Shown one piece after another: positions 1-10,637 of a stretch of 64,000 bases of DNA. Under the pieces are notes generated by a model. The model was given only the letters and a program-made list of their open reading frames with translations, was not told where the DNA came from and did not search any database. The stretch lies in assembly GCA_000310025.1 (NCBI GenBank), contig FN649740.1:5708864-5772863 (forward strand). The letters run 5' to 3'. The translations under genes and the position numbers were made by a program. Origin of the DNA: Ectocarpus siliculosus. Lineage: Eukaryota > Sar > Phaeophyceae > Ectocarpales > Ectocarpaceae. The stretch's first letter is position 1, and each line of letters opens with the position of its first letter.

Positions 1-10
1 TTCGTATCTA

Positions 11-336
11 TGAGGACACTGGCTATTGTCGGAGACAGATGCCGGTGCCGTGGCAGTATTATCCCACTGCCAGGGGAAGGCTATTTCCTCTCGTGATGTG
101 TAAACGAGGAGAAGAGGGTAGAAAGAGAGAGTGGCCATAGCGGCAGAGGGAGAGGAGAGTCGAAGACTCTCCGCTTCCACTTTCGGCAAGTGGCCAGGGA
201 CTTCGGAAGATATCCATCTCCGACGGTGCATTTCCTGTCACTCTCCTTGTGACAAGATACCCCGAGGGAGCCATATCTTCCTACACTTTGTATGTGCACA
301 CATGGTTGGTTATACTCCTGACAGGTGTCCTCCACA
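11..336 (-). repeat. 3' LTR of retrotransposon copy A
   Basis: This is a 326-bp repeat, identical by eye to 5644-5969, 13119-13444 and 21421-21746. It starts TGAGGACACT and ends GTCCTCCACA on the plus strand, so the ends are an imperfect inverted repeat around GAGGACAC. It adjoins the polypurine tract, which makes it the 3' LTR of a minus-strand element. Confidence 0.93.
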
Positions 337-337
337 T

Positions 338-351
338 CACCCCCCCCTCTA
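338..351 (-). other. Polypurine tract, copy A
   Basis: The minus strand reads AGAGGGGGGGGTG immediately before the 3' LTR. That is the expected position and composition of the plus-strand primer of an LTR retrotransposon. The same tract lies at about 13446-13459 in copy B. Confidence 0.7.
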
Positions 352-629
352 TGCGCCACAAGTCCATCTGTGCTAAAGATGTGCTTTTGGCGGCCATAGA
401 CATGAGTGGCTCATGGAGACACATGTATTGGAGTTAACCTACCTGGTACAACATCATCAACTCGGCCTGATTATCATACAACGCGTGTTAAAAAACACGG
501 AGTCTTCAGACAGAGTAGTGATAGATGTGGTCCATACTAGTATAGTCTAGAAAAAAAAATTGTGGGTACTGGGCTATCAAGATGACAGCTAGTGTACTAA
601 AATATTTCGCATGATAATGCTGTGGGGTT

Positions 630-1205
630 GATGAGAGATAGACTCGTAATGAGGTGACCCTCCGGCGAGTCTGTCTTTTCATCATAAAATAATATCGTGA
701 TGAGGAATAAACTTGTAATGAGGTGACCCTCTAGCAAGTTTTCTCTATTCATCATCGAAAAATAAGATCTTGATGGGGGATGAACTTGTAATGAGGTGAC
801 CCTCTGGCAAGTTTATCTGTTCACCAAAACATAAGATATTGATGGAGGATGAACTTACTTGTAATGAGGTGACCCTCTCTCTGGCAAGTTTATCTATTCA
901 TCAAAACCAAGATCTTGATGGGATGAACTTGTAATGAGGTGACCCTCTGGCAAGTTTATCTATTAATCACAAATAAGATCTTGGTGGGATGAACTTGTAA
1001 TGAGGTGACCCTCTGGCAAGTTTATCTATTCATCACAAATAAGGTATTGATGGGGGATGAACTTGTAATGAGGTGACCCTCTGGCAAGTTTATCTATTCA
1101 TCAAAAAAATAAGATCTTGATGGAGGATGAACTTGTAATGAGGTGACCCTCTGGCAAGTTTATCTATTCATCAAAAAATAAGACTATTCATAAAAAAATA
1201 AGATC
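630..1205 (-). repeat. Eight-unit ~70-bp tandem repeat in the 3' untranslated region, copy A
   Basis: Eight degenerate units have GGTGACC cores at 653, 722, 795, 868, 938, 1004, 1072 and 1142, spaced 66-73 bp. Most units contain the inverted repeat AACTTG ... CAAGTT around the palindromic GGTGACC core, so each could form a hairpin. The array lies between the pol stop (1412) and the 3' LTR and is repeated, also with eight units, in copy B. Confidence 0.88.
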
Positions 1206-1411
1206 TTGGGACAGCGGTGGTATCATTCAATTCTCCTCGCGAGTGCTTCCCCAAACACTTCAAAAATAGGTTGTTTCCACTGGATACAACCAACCACCGT
1301 GGCTACTGGTCCTGTGCTAAATATATATATAACACAGAATAATAGTAGTATAAATTTGTCTCAAGTCTCGGAAAAGATAGACATGGCAACTGTTAGGAAC
1401 GATAGAATAAA

Positions 1412-4400
1412 TCAATCGTTTAATTTCCGGGCCCTAGTTCGTTTTCGTTTGCTAGTACGGCAGGGCAATTGAGTATCACTCTGTGTCGTAGCAGAACGCG
1501 ACTTGGGTAATGGACCCTCCTTTAGGAGCCTTCTTCGTCGCTTCTTGGTTTTGTTCGGTGGCTCAGAGCCACTTTGCGTTGCCAATTTCCGACTTAAAGG
1601 TTCTTGAGGAGTAGCTGCCTGTTTTCGTTTTCGTTTCCCTGTTTTACTGGGTGATTTTGGGTCTCCCTGTTCAACTGGGGCACGAGACGACGATTTATTA
1701 GGCTGCACGATTTCCAAACCACAACGGATTCGGTAGGCAGATATCATTTCTTGACATTGTGGAATTTCGTCTGCTCTATATTCAAGGTCTGACTCAGGGC
1801 CGTAGCCTCGAAGACGCAAACGATACTTGTAGTTGTACGGGGTTTTCGGCCCCTTACCACTCTTATGACTTACCACTTTGTCAACGACGTAGGATTCAAT
1901 TTTCGGTTGAGCTTCGTCGGGATGGTCTAGCTCGGGCAACGGAATCTGGCGTCCTAAGAAAAACTCGGAAAGCTTATCAAAGTCTGGCGCAGGTGGCGTT
2001 TTCCTCGCGTAGTACTGTTTAATGTGGGCTAAATGGACCGAAACTTCTCGAGTTTCGTTCTGGCGTCTCACTCTATATACCACCGGTGATAATTTAGAGC
2101 AGATGACGTAAGGTCCTCTCCACGGTAACAATAATTTCGGATTTGGTCCATCCGAATCCTGGTATGGGCGGTACACAAGTACTAGATCACCAGGTTTAAA
2201 CACAGGGATAGGGCGCAGTTTAGCGTTCTTAGCAGCTTGTTTTATTGTGCGTTCCGATAGGTTACGGCGCGCTAGTTCAAAAGCAACCTGTAGATTTTCC
2301 TGTGTTGTTTTAGAGAATTCCTCGGTATTCGCTGTTGTTCCCACATGAGGGATGCCGAGGATAATGTCAACTGGTAGTCGTGGCTTCCGACCAAACATAA
2401 GAAAGAATGGTGTTTCATGCATGGTGGAGCTAAATGACGTGTTGTAAGCCAGTTGGACAAAAGGCAGCAATGATGCCCAGTTATCGCGGTTCATGGAACT
2501 ATGCATGGCAAGCATTGCGTGCATGGTAGCATGTACTCGTTCTGAGACAGAATTACCCTGCGGACGGTATGGTGTCGTGCGGGTTTTCTTATAGTTCAGA
2601 ATACGCTGTAATTGGTGGGCTACACTGTTCTCATATTCAGGTCCTTGGTCGGAATGCAACAGTTCAGGCGATCCAAAGATGCTGATGATGCGGTCGATAA
2701 TGGCCTGAGCGACAGTGATTGCTGACTTGTTGGGAATCGGAGTCAACACGGTGAATCGGGTTAGGTGGTCCATCATGGATAGGACATGTTTGCACCGTAC
2801 CCCGGCGGCTGAAACTGATTCTACTTTATATTCAACTAGGTCAACCGAAATACGTTCAAACGGTCTTTGTACTGGTACATGTCCCGTTGGTAATTTGTTC
2901 CGGTTGTGGGCTGTTTTCCGACGTTGACAGGCTTGGCATTCTTGACACCAAGTACGGACGTCCCGATTCATGGTTGGCCACCAGTACTTTTGGCGAATCT
3001 TCTCATAAGTCGGTCTAGACGCTAAGTGGCCCCCAGATAATACGTGGTCATGATAGGCGTGTAGCACTAGTCCGGTAAGGGCGTAAGGCAACACCAATTG
3101 GTCACTAAACGTACTACGTTTCCGGAGGTAGCCTGGTAAATACGATTTAAACAGCAATCCATCACGCACGAAGTAGTACGACATGGAAGTGGTTGTCTCG
3201 TCATCAGGTAATTGAGCGTCAGGTTTTGTAAGATAGTCGATATATTTGCCATATTCAAGAGCTTGTTTTTCACGCAAGATATCGCGGTTAATAGTTTCAA
3301 ATACGTTGGTCGCGCTAATATAAACTGATTTCTCAGCGAATAATTCGCGATCACTTTGAACCGGTCGCAAGTTTTCCAAACGATCTGCAGACACTTGGTA
3401 CGGACGTGGTGGGACATTTGAATGCAGCGCAGGGTCATCAGGCACATTCCTACATATCGGTGCAAGTTGCGGTGCTTCCAACTGTTGTTGGTGATCGAAC
3501 GCAAACAACCGAGATAGGGTGTCTGGGACTACATGTAACTTTCCCGGCTTGTGTCGCACTGTAAAGTCAAAGGACTGCAAAGCGATTGCCCATCTGGTCA
3601 GCATATTAGACGTGTCTTGCATTGTGTACAAATATCTCAATGCCGCGTGATCCGTGACAACTTCGAAATGTCTGCCCCACAAGTAGGGTCGCCAGTGTTG
3701 TAAACTCAAAACCACACCGTAACATTCCTTCATCGTCGCAGAGTAATGACGTTGAGCCTTGTTAACTCGTTGGCTAAAATAAGCGATAATATTCACATCG
3801 TCGCCGTTCTTTTGGCCCAGGAATGCTCCTGCACCAACTTCACTAGCATCTACGTGAACCACGAAGTCTTTGGTAAAGTCAGGGAAACATAACACAGGTG
3901 CTTTGCTGAGTAACCGTTTGATCTCTGCAAAAGCCTTATCATGTTCCTGGTTCCAACGTTTTGCGATCGATTTTACATGCTCTTTTTGTGTGAGTTCGAC
4001 TAGCGGTGCGATCACGGTAGAAAGGTCGGGTATAAATTTCCTCACATAGTTCACCATTCCCAATACTGAGCGAAGCGCTTTGATTGTTTTGGGTGCAGGC
4101 AAATCGACAATAGACTTTATACGATCTTCCCCAACACGAATCCCTTTTGCCGACAGTATATGCCCCAGGTATTTTACTTCCTGTGGTCCAAATTGTACTT
4201 TGGAGGGTTTCAAGGTAAGACCGGCCGCTTGGAGTGCTTGGAGCATGCTTTCTAATAAGGTTAGATGGCTCTCCCAATTTGAGCTGCAGCAAATAATGTC
4301 GTCCATATACACCAAAAGTCCACTGCGTGGTCCGAAGTGAGAGAATGCCAGAGACATCATACGGGCAAATAGAAAAGGAGCATTCGCAATTCCGAAGGGG

Positions 4401-4472
4401 AGGCGTTTGAAAACCCATTTCCCTTTGTGTGTCACAAACGCAGTCTTTTCTTGTTCTGCTTCGTCTACTTCG
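1412..4472 (-). pseudogene. pol of copy A (RT, RNase H, integrase, chromodomain), broken from its 5' part by a frameshift
   Basis: The open frame carries most of RT, including the catalytic YMDD box in LLVYMDDIICC, then RNase H (start VHVDASEVGAGAFLG). It continues with an integrase HHCC finger (CQECQACQRRK) and an integrase core with SDQGPEY and a SERVH glutamate. A GPY/F-type module (WRGPYVI) is followed by a C-terminal chromodomain-like segment (YKYRLRLRGYGPESDLEYR) and a basic tail. The order RT-RNaseH-IN is diagnostic of Ty3/gypsy (Metaviridae). An extra A near 4473 (CGAATTT against CGATTT in copy B) shifts the frame inside RT, so no full polyprotein is made from this copy unless the base is a sequencing error. 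The stop codon TGA is at 1412-1414. Confidence 0.9.
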
Positions 4473-5570
4473 AATTTGGTGGTAGGCTGACTGGATATCG
4501 CAGACAGTAATAAATTTTGCACCTCCAACGGTATCAATATGGGATTCTATATCTGGCATGGGCCAAGATTTTCGAATTAAACTCTTGTTAATAGTCGATA
4601 TTTCTTTCGGAAGGTCGTTCTGGCGAAAGGTAAACTTCTGGTTGTGTCCCGATGTATGCGTTGAGGTAGGGGTGCTTGTGGGCATAGAAAAACGCGCAAG
4701 CGGGGGCGTAGACAGTGCGACAGGGTTGCTAGTCCTGTGTGCGCTGTCCTGGCTATCCGGAGTAGGGGCCAACTCGGGTGCTACAGGGTTGCTAGGCCTG
4801 TAATCACTATCTTGGCTATCCGGAGTAGATGTTAAATCAGGGGCTAGGTTCCGAGGATGGACAGGTGTGTTCTGAGTGACAGCGGGCAAGATTGGTTGAC
4901 GAAAAACTAGGCCGGTGGAGGTACTCCCTCCACTGCTCTGATTTCCCTCAACTGGTATACTGCTACGTGCTGTCGAAGAAGTATTCACCTGGGCCACCTC
5001 TGCTGCAGAGGCCCGAGTCGTGGTGGGTGGAGTTGCGGTAGGACGGAAGAGGGACACCAGCCACTCGGGTGGATTCGACTGCTCCTTCCAGTGGCGGGAG
5101 AGCATGTCAGCGAACTGTCCCCCAGCGGAGGTCATGAGCGCCTGTCGGTCATCCGCGGACACGTCCTGTGACCGGAAGCCCTCGAGCAACTGGTACATGA
5201 TGTGCCGTTCGCTCTGGTTAGCCCATTCCTCGTCGCCGTCATGTTCCTCGTCACCGTCGTTGTCCGAATTCTCCGGGGTGGCTCCTTTCTCCTCACCGGT
5301 GCCCGGCTCGTCCTCTTCGGGAATCGACTCCTGTTGGGAGTGGTCTCCCCGAGAGGGACGATGCGCAGACACGCGTTGAGAGGGGGTGCCCCTTCCCGGC
5401 GTTTCAGAGATCAACGGTGACGGGGAAACAGTGACGCCGAGCTGTTTCCGCAGCTCCTCCAGCTCCTGCGCCTGCTTCGCCAGCGCCGCATTCTGGTCAG
5501 CGACGAGTGCGTTCGCCTCCCTGACTTCATCGCGTAAGTCTCTCCGCTTTTGTGAAGAGGTTTTCGGCAT
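4473..5570 (-). pseudogene. Truncated gag fused in frame to RT fragment, copy A
   Basis: The frame starts at ATG 5568-5570, 73 bp inside the 5' LTR. About 325 residues of gag follow: a coiled-coil-like N-terminus rich in Glu/Gln/Leu and a long Ser/Thr/Pro-rich region. At about 4594 it jumps directly to the RT segment beginning NKSLIRKSWPMPD. The missing part, known from copy B, is the rest of gag with its zinc knuckle, the TGA, the protease and the first part of RT. Because 2601 is divisible by three and gag and pol share a frame, the join is in frame. The frame is lost at the extra base near 4473, although an unrelated frame stays open to 3939. Confidence 0.85.
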
Positions 5571-5624
5571 GTTGTTTCTCTTTTTCTTGGTTGTCTCTCC
5601 TCGCTACAGTAGCACGGCGAAGCC

Positions 5625-5642
5625 GTGTTCTAGTCGACGCCA
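5625..5642 (-). other. Putative tRNA primer-binding site, copy A
   Basis: One base inside the 5' LTR the minus strand reads TGGCGTCGACTAGAACAC. The initial TGG would pair with the CCA end of a primer tRNA. The matching tRNA cannot be named from this window. The same sequence lies at 21402-21419 in copy B. Confidence 0.55.
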
Positions 5643-5643
5643 A

Positions 5644-5969
5644 TGAGGACACTGGCTATTGTCGGAGACAGATGCCGGTGCCGTGGCAGTATTATCCCAC
5701 TGCCAGGGGAAGGCTATTTCCTCTCGTGATGTGTAAACGAGGAGAAGAGGGTAGAAAGAGAGAGTGGCCATAGCGGCAGAGGGAGAGGAGAGTCGAAGAC
5801 TCTCCGCTTCCACTTTCGGCAAGTGGCCAGGGACTTCGGAAGATATCCATCTCCGACGGTGCATTTCCTGTCACTCTCCTTGTGACAAGATACCCCGAGG
5901 GAGCCATATCTTCCTACACTTTGTATGTGCACACATGGTTGGTTATACTCCTGACAGGTGTCCTCCACA
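5644..5969 (-). repeat. 5' LTR of retrotransposon copy A
   Basis: A 326-bp repeat identical by eye to the 3' LTR at 11-336. It is followed on the plus strand by TCTA, the right half of the target-site duplication. Short open frames inside it recur in all four LTRs and are not genes. Confidence 0.93.
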
Positions 5970-5973
5970 TCTA

Positions 5974-7772
5974 TGAGATTGTGCCGTGTTCAAAAATATT
6001 CAACAAAATGACCAATACAAGAAGCATGTACCACTCCCTTCGCGGTTATGCCCCCCGCTGAAGGTTAACATTGCTTGAGGCACGAAACGCCCTCGTCGCC
6101 ATTGGAACGGTGTTCTTACCTCCCCTGACATTTTCCCTACCGAGGATATATCAAAACCGAAGCCTTTCATATCCTCAACGAAGGTTGCGATGAAGAGACT
6201 GGTGGTCGGTTTCGAGGGAAAATCCAAGTCATCTCCACGCCAAGCACTCGAAAACGACCTTCCGGCTCCAAGTGTTGGTGTTAGATGGAATAAGTTGAGG
6301 GCATCATGGAGCAGCGGCCAGCACGTTGGTACACCGAAGGGCGCCGCTATGGTCCGAAATGTCGGCTTACCGCTTACCATTCACGATCCATCGTTGTACA
6401 TATTGTCGCAGCTCCACCTGTAATCGCTTGCACTTCGTATCCAGCAAACAGCTTTCATTACCAGCTGCCCTGGACGACCAGCAGGGGGGAGGGTTGGATC
6501 GTCAACGGTACATGTATGGACCCAGATTTGCGGCATTTTCGGACCGCAGCTTCAGCGTTCGACATCACTCCTCCTCAGTAACAGAATCTGGGCCCGCATT
6601 GCCGCTTGATGATATCCTCTAGACTATGACGTACTACTGTAATTTCCCATCGAACGTCAACAAGTCGCATTTTTTGCCTTCAATTGAGACGGAAGTGCTT
6701 TCGTTGTCTTGATTTGAGAGAACGTTTAGTCTATGGGTAAAGAATTCAGACTTTGTGATAACCTGGGATGCAGAAGTCCCAACCGCTGCTCTGTTCGACA
6801 ACAATAGGAGATGGTTCAGAAGTTTCCCTGCTGAACACTTGCCGACTGGTCTATGTGTGATATCTCGTGTGTGAGCGTTCCGTGATTTTTCGGATATTTT
6901 CGAAACGAATGGAACCCCCCGATGACGGGAGGTTCCGCGTGCCGCATATATATCTAGAGTAGGGCACTTAGCGCGCCCCCCGCTGCCGTGAGGGCGGCGG
7001 GCCCCGAAAAATACCGCCTTTACACTAGAAGTCATCCAGGTAACAAGGTTTTGCACGCCAGTGTCTAAAATGTATTGGGTGTCTTCGGGTGTTTTTTGAT
7101 GGATCGAAGTCGTCGGAATCTACACGTACGTATGACAATTCCGAGAAATCAGATGTGTACTCAAATATATGTGGAAAGCATGTCGTCGCGAGACAGTAGC
7201 AGTTGTCAGTCACAGGTTGTAGGCGGTGTGGTCAATTTGAGATATCTAGGTATGTAGTCGGAGAAGAGATCCTGGGTATGTAGTACGTGTGTACGAGAAT
7301 AAAATTGCGTCGAATAGTTTCTGCGTAAGTGATTTTCTCCGCACTCTCCAAGAAATCCGAGGGCGTGTTGTTTCAGGGCACCACCTCACCGAAGTAGACA
7401 CTCACTGGCAAAATCGCATACGAACCTAGGTGCATGCATGCGTAGGCCTGCGGTGAGATGATTACCATGTTGGAGAGCAGGAATACTCCGCAGCACCGGT
7501 GGCACAACATACACAGACACGTACGTTCAGTGTCATTAGCAGTTCTCAGCGAGCGTGTTTTTACAGAGCAGCACAGCAGCACAGCAATAGCTCTAATCGT
7601 ATCTGGATACCACAGACTCGTCCGATCGTAGTGGTGTAGCATGGAAACGGGACGTATCGTGGCGCTAATTAACGATTGGAAACGTTAGGCTATATCTGTC
7701 CAGAAGGTTGGTGGGAGGCGCGGCCGTGAGTTTTGATTCGTTTCCGATAAAAATTGGCTTAAGCTATGTATA
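5974..7772. other. Region without a recognisable gene
   Basis: Several open frames of 60-140 codons occur on both strands, for example 6000-6380 and 6634-7056 on the minus strand. None shows a known domain, a start context or splice signals that would support it. No repeat shared with the rest of the window was seen. Confidence 0.5.
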
Positions 7773-7993
7773 TACCGTATATGACACAAGATAACACACC
7801 CCCTTGGCCGATTTTCAAAGCTCGATTTCTCAACAGCAGGAAGAGTCACAGCGCCGAAAACGGCGGCGTTGGAACCGTCTCGTCGAGAGCTGTTCGAAAA
7901 CGTATTGTTTCATTTATGCATCTTCTTCGTCGTGGAGTAATCGAGCTTTGAAAATCGGTCCAGGGGGTGTGTTATCTTGTGTCATATACGGTA
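7773..7993. mobile_element. MITE with ~55-bp terminal inverted repeats, copy 1
   Basis: The left end, TACCGTATATGACACAAGAT onward, is mirrored at the right end (ATCTTGTGTCATATACGGTA). The inverted repeat continues for about 55 bp with few mismatches. The outermost TA at each end can be read as a TA target duplication around CCGTAT...ATACGG, as made by Tc1/mariner-type transposases. It has no coding capacity. A second copy of the same length lies in opposite orientation at 11913-12133. Confidence 0.85.
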
Positions 7994-8845
7994 GTCTATA
8001 GGCAGACATGATCCAATAAAAAGTTGTGTGTGTGTCGCGTCGAGTAAAGTGTGCGGTGAACATTCATTCGTCATCGTCAAGACGCGGCGGAATATCCGCG
8101 GATCTCCGGCGTGTAAATCATATGAAGAACTGCATCCATCAATATATCATGTCGTAGGTGAAGGTAATGCTATGACTCCTACTGTACTACTGTAGTACCC
8201 AGTCACTCCGAAAAAAAAAAAAGTCGAACAAATGTTTGTCAGCCTTTGTTCGGGGGCTACGGTCCCTCCGAAGAATCTGAGCTCCTTGCCAGACAAAGGG
8301 TGACTTGGCTTACGTGGGGACGCTTTTCATACTGAAGCCAAGTCAGCAAGTTTTTCCAGTACCAGGCGATGTTCACTTCTTCAACCAAGGGGGCACGCGG
8401 GAGATGTTTTACAGCAAGTCAACGGCCAGGAGAGGCATCACACATCATATTACACAGCGTACGACCTCCGCCGAGCTGATAGGCCAAGGCTTCTCACGTG
8501 CGTTGCACATAGCGAAGCCTAGGGTGACCACAGTGCGGTAAACAGGCAGTTGAGTGTTGTGTCTCCAAAGTGTAACCTACAAGTATGCATCGGCGGAGAG
8601 TCAACAATCATCGTTCGTTCAGAGTTTGGTGCAGAGCAGTACACACGATATTTATTTTTTTCGAAAAAACAAAAAAACACACATTCTACTGTAGGCTACA
8701 GTAACATACACTAATAGACTAGTCAGTGATTGGTTGACGACGACGACGTTCCTACATAGCAATAGTTAACTTAGAGTGATTACAGACTGACTTGCTGTCG
8801 GGCTCAGCGGTTGTTATAGGGAACAAGCGCCATGTTCATTTTGTG
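7994..8845. other. Region without a recognisable gene
   Basis: Contains short A/T runs near 8209 and 8650 and no supportable coding region or structured repeat. Confidence 0.5.
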
Positions 8846-8907
8846 GGGGGCCGCGGCGGTTTTGTTGTACAGGAACAATCTCAAGCGCGTTCCATTTTGG
8901 AGCACAT
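8846..8907 (+). repeat. Short dispersed repeat, first copy
   Basis: About 60 bp from GGGGCCGCGGCG to TTTTGGAGCACATG recur with few changes at 10562-10622. The unit contains the inverted repeat GGAAC...GTTCC. It directly precedes the SINE-like sequence at 8920. Confidence 0.65.
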
Positions 8908-8919
8908 GAGACACCGGTC

Positions 8920-9041
8920 GCCCCGGTGGTTTAGTTGGTATCCGCGAAACCTTCTAGAGGTCAGGTCAGGGGTTCGGATCCCGGCGTAAGCGAGCTTTTC
9001 TTGCAAAGTGAGTTTTTCTCTCGCTTCCCCTCCTGGTCTAG

Positions 9042-9083
<42 letters not shown>
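8920..9083 (+). mobile_element. tRNA-derived SINE-like element with (TTG)n tail
   Basis: The head has an RNA polymerase III box A-like TTTAGTTGGTA (8930-8940) and a box B GGTTCGGATCC (8971-8981) at tRNA-like spacing. The flanks that would form an acceptor stem do not pair, so it is not a functional tRNA. About 70 bp later it ends in a (TTG) run at about 9051-9083. A tRNA-like head plus simple-repeat tail is the layout of a tRNA-derived SINE. Confidence 0.6.
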
Positions 9084-9084
<1 letters not shown>

Positions 9085-9708
9085 CTTCACATTAAAAACC
9101 GTTCCGATCTCTCTGTACTCAGTACCTTCGTATGTCCGTACTGATCCAACACTCGACGCGGTCGATTCCCGTGGTCACAGGTTAACTTACCCTAAAAAGG
9201 TACTCTCAAATGAACTGGCCCCGAGGGGTCCGCAAGTCAATAGAAATCAACGACAGATATTCTGGAATCCTCCACTCCCTCTGCGCGCTATGCAAGGTAT
9301 CAACTGAGACTAGCAGTCACTATCTATCATGGGTCGGAGAGAAAGAGGTACACCCCCTGGTTCAATCTTGGTACTTCACAACGCAAGCAGAGACCAGGCC
9401 ATCTGGCACAAAAAAGAGAGAAAAAAAGAAATAAGAGAAAAAAGAGAAAAAATAAAAATGGAAACCGTATAAGGAGAAGAGAAAAATAAAATGAAAATAA
9501 AATGAAAAAGGGCGAGGACAAAGAGGGACCAGGCCGAAAAATAACAAGAAATATGAGGCAGAACAAGGCACACGGTGGAGAGACCACTAACGAACAAGCA
9601 AACACGCAAGCATGGCCACCAACCAGCGATACATTGTAATGGTACAAAATCACTACTGGGGGGTTGGTGCAATGGTGCAGCGTTGGGGGGGAATTGGCGA
9701 AGAGAAAT

Positions 9709-10360
9709 TCAATCCAGCACGTGTCGTGCCACTCGGTCCGTCTCTTCTCGTTTGCTTTCTTCCCTCGCCATCTCGTCCGTCTCCTGCCCCCCTCCCGCCA
9801 CATTGGTTGTTGGCTTGTGGTTTCGTTTGAGCGCTCGTTGTCGGCTGGCCTCTTCTTCCTTCTCGTGCCAGGAGGTCATGAACCTCTCAGCTCCCTGCAG
9901 CACCGCCGCATGCCAGGGTACTCCCCCCTCCACCTTCGCGCCTTCCGTCCACCTTAACTTCGGTGCCGTGTCTTTCGGTACAGGAATTCCGAGACAACAT
10001 GGAGTCGGTTTTCGTAGATCCGTGGTCGGCCCCGAATGCCTTCAGGTCGTCGAGCACACACTTCGGCCAGTTCTGTTCCTGTCCCCCCCTACGTGGCTTC
10101 TCCCCCCCCGCCAGCTCGCCGAGCATCAGTCGTTTCGGGAGTCGCCCGTCCGGCTGCCTTGCCAGTGCTCCCGCGAACAGTAGGCGTCGTTGTCGGATCG
10201 TGGCTTCAACGCTCTGGCATTCGACCCTCTTGAGCGTCTGGGCGTACGAGAGCTGCCGGTAGGTGTCTTTCTTACGCTTGTACCCTATAACTCGAAGGAG
10301 CAGTCGGTGATGTGTCGACCGCAGCGTCTGATAGTGGCCGCTGAGTGGTGACCATGTCAT
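9709..10360 (-). pseudogene. Decayed 3' end of a non-LTR (LINE) retrotransposon ORF
   Basis: Minus-strand frame 10360-9887 reads RVIGYKRKKDTYRQLSYAQ and ATIRQRRLLFAGALARQPD, followed by LPKRLMLGEL. This conserved region follows the RT domain in many LINE ORF2 proteins. The match continues in another frame at 9933-9709 (FMTSWHEKEEEASRQRA), so at least one frameshift separates the two parts. No RT catalytic core or upstream ORF is present, so this is a 5'-truncated, decayed copy. The strand-specific purine/pyrimidine-rich DNA at 9400-9520 may be part of its 3' untranslated region. Confidence 0.75.
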
Positions 10361-10552
10361 GTCATGGGTCTAGTGGACAGCGCTAGTTCGTGTGTACACA
10401 GCGGGAAGAGAGTGCTAAACTCTTCTCGCATTAAAAATCGAACCGCAGGAGGGGAGGGTAGAGAGGGGCTCTTCTGTGTGACCACGGGTTGGAGTAAACG
10501 GCACTAGTGCTGTGAGCGCTGATTTGAAGCGATGACAAAAAAAAAAAAAAAA

Positions 10553-10637
10553 ATACCGCACGGGGCCGCGGCGATTTTGGTGCACAGGAACAATCTCAAG
10601 CGCGTTCCATTTTGGAGCATATGCATACCGCACGGGG
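10553..10637. repeat. Short dispersed repeat, second copy, bracketed by 13-bp direct repeats
   Basis: ATACCGCACGGGG occurs at 10553-10565 and again at 10625-10637. It brackets about 60 bp matching 8846-8907. A poly-A run (about 10537-10553) abuts the left copy. The arrangement resembles a short insertion with target-site duplication, although it is very small. Confidence 0.6.

Larger units (their letters stand above)
11..5969 (-). mobile_element. Ty3/gypsy chromovirus LTR retrotransposon, copy A (internally deleted)
   Basis: The element is bounded by two identical 326-bp direct repeats that begin TG and end CA. It is flanked by a 4-bp duplication TCTA at 7-10 and 5970-5973. Coding runs right to left, so the 5' LTR is the right-hand one. 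Compared with copy B (13119-21746) it lacks 2601 bp, equivalent to copy B 17772-20372, joining gag to reverse transcriptase. It also has one extra base near 4473 inside RT. LTRs, primer-binding site and polypurine tract remain, so it could be mobilised only in trans. Apart from these lesions the two copies are nearly identical, which points to recent activity. Confidence 0.93.

Noticed and set aside
59-376. Recurring open frames of 70-90 codons on both strands at each LTR
   Set aside because: They are identical in all four LTRs and arise from the repeat itself; no start context, domain or separate gene is supported.
630-1205. CRISPR array
   Set aside because: The regular ~70-bp repeats have no unique spacers, lie inside an LTR retrotransposon UTR, and the genome is eukaryotic.
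6000-6380. Possible unknown protein of 126 residues on the minus strand
   Set aside because: No domain, no homologue elsewhere in the window and no splice or start evidence; left unannotated.
8920-8985. A genuine tRNA gene
   Set aside because: Boxes A and B are present, but the 5' and 3' flanks cannot form an acceptor stem; the (TTG)n tail indicates a SINE.
9327-9803. Minus-strand frame with Phe/Leu-rich, membrane-like sequence
   Set aside because: Produced by an A-rich/T-rich low-complexity stretch; not a credible membrane protein.
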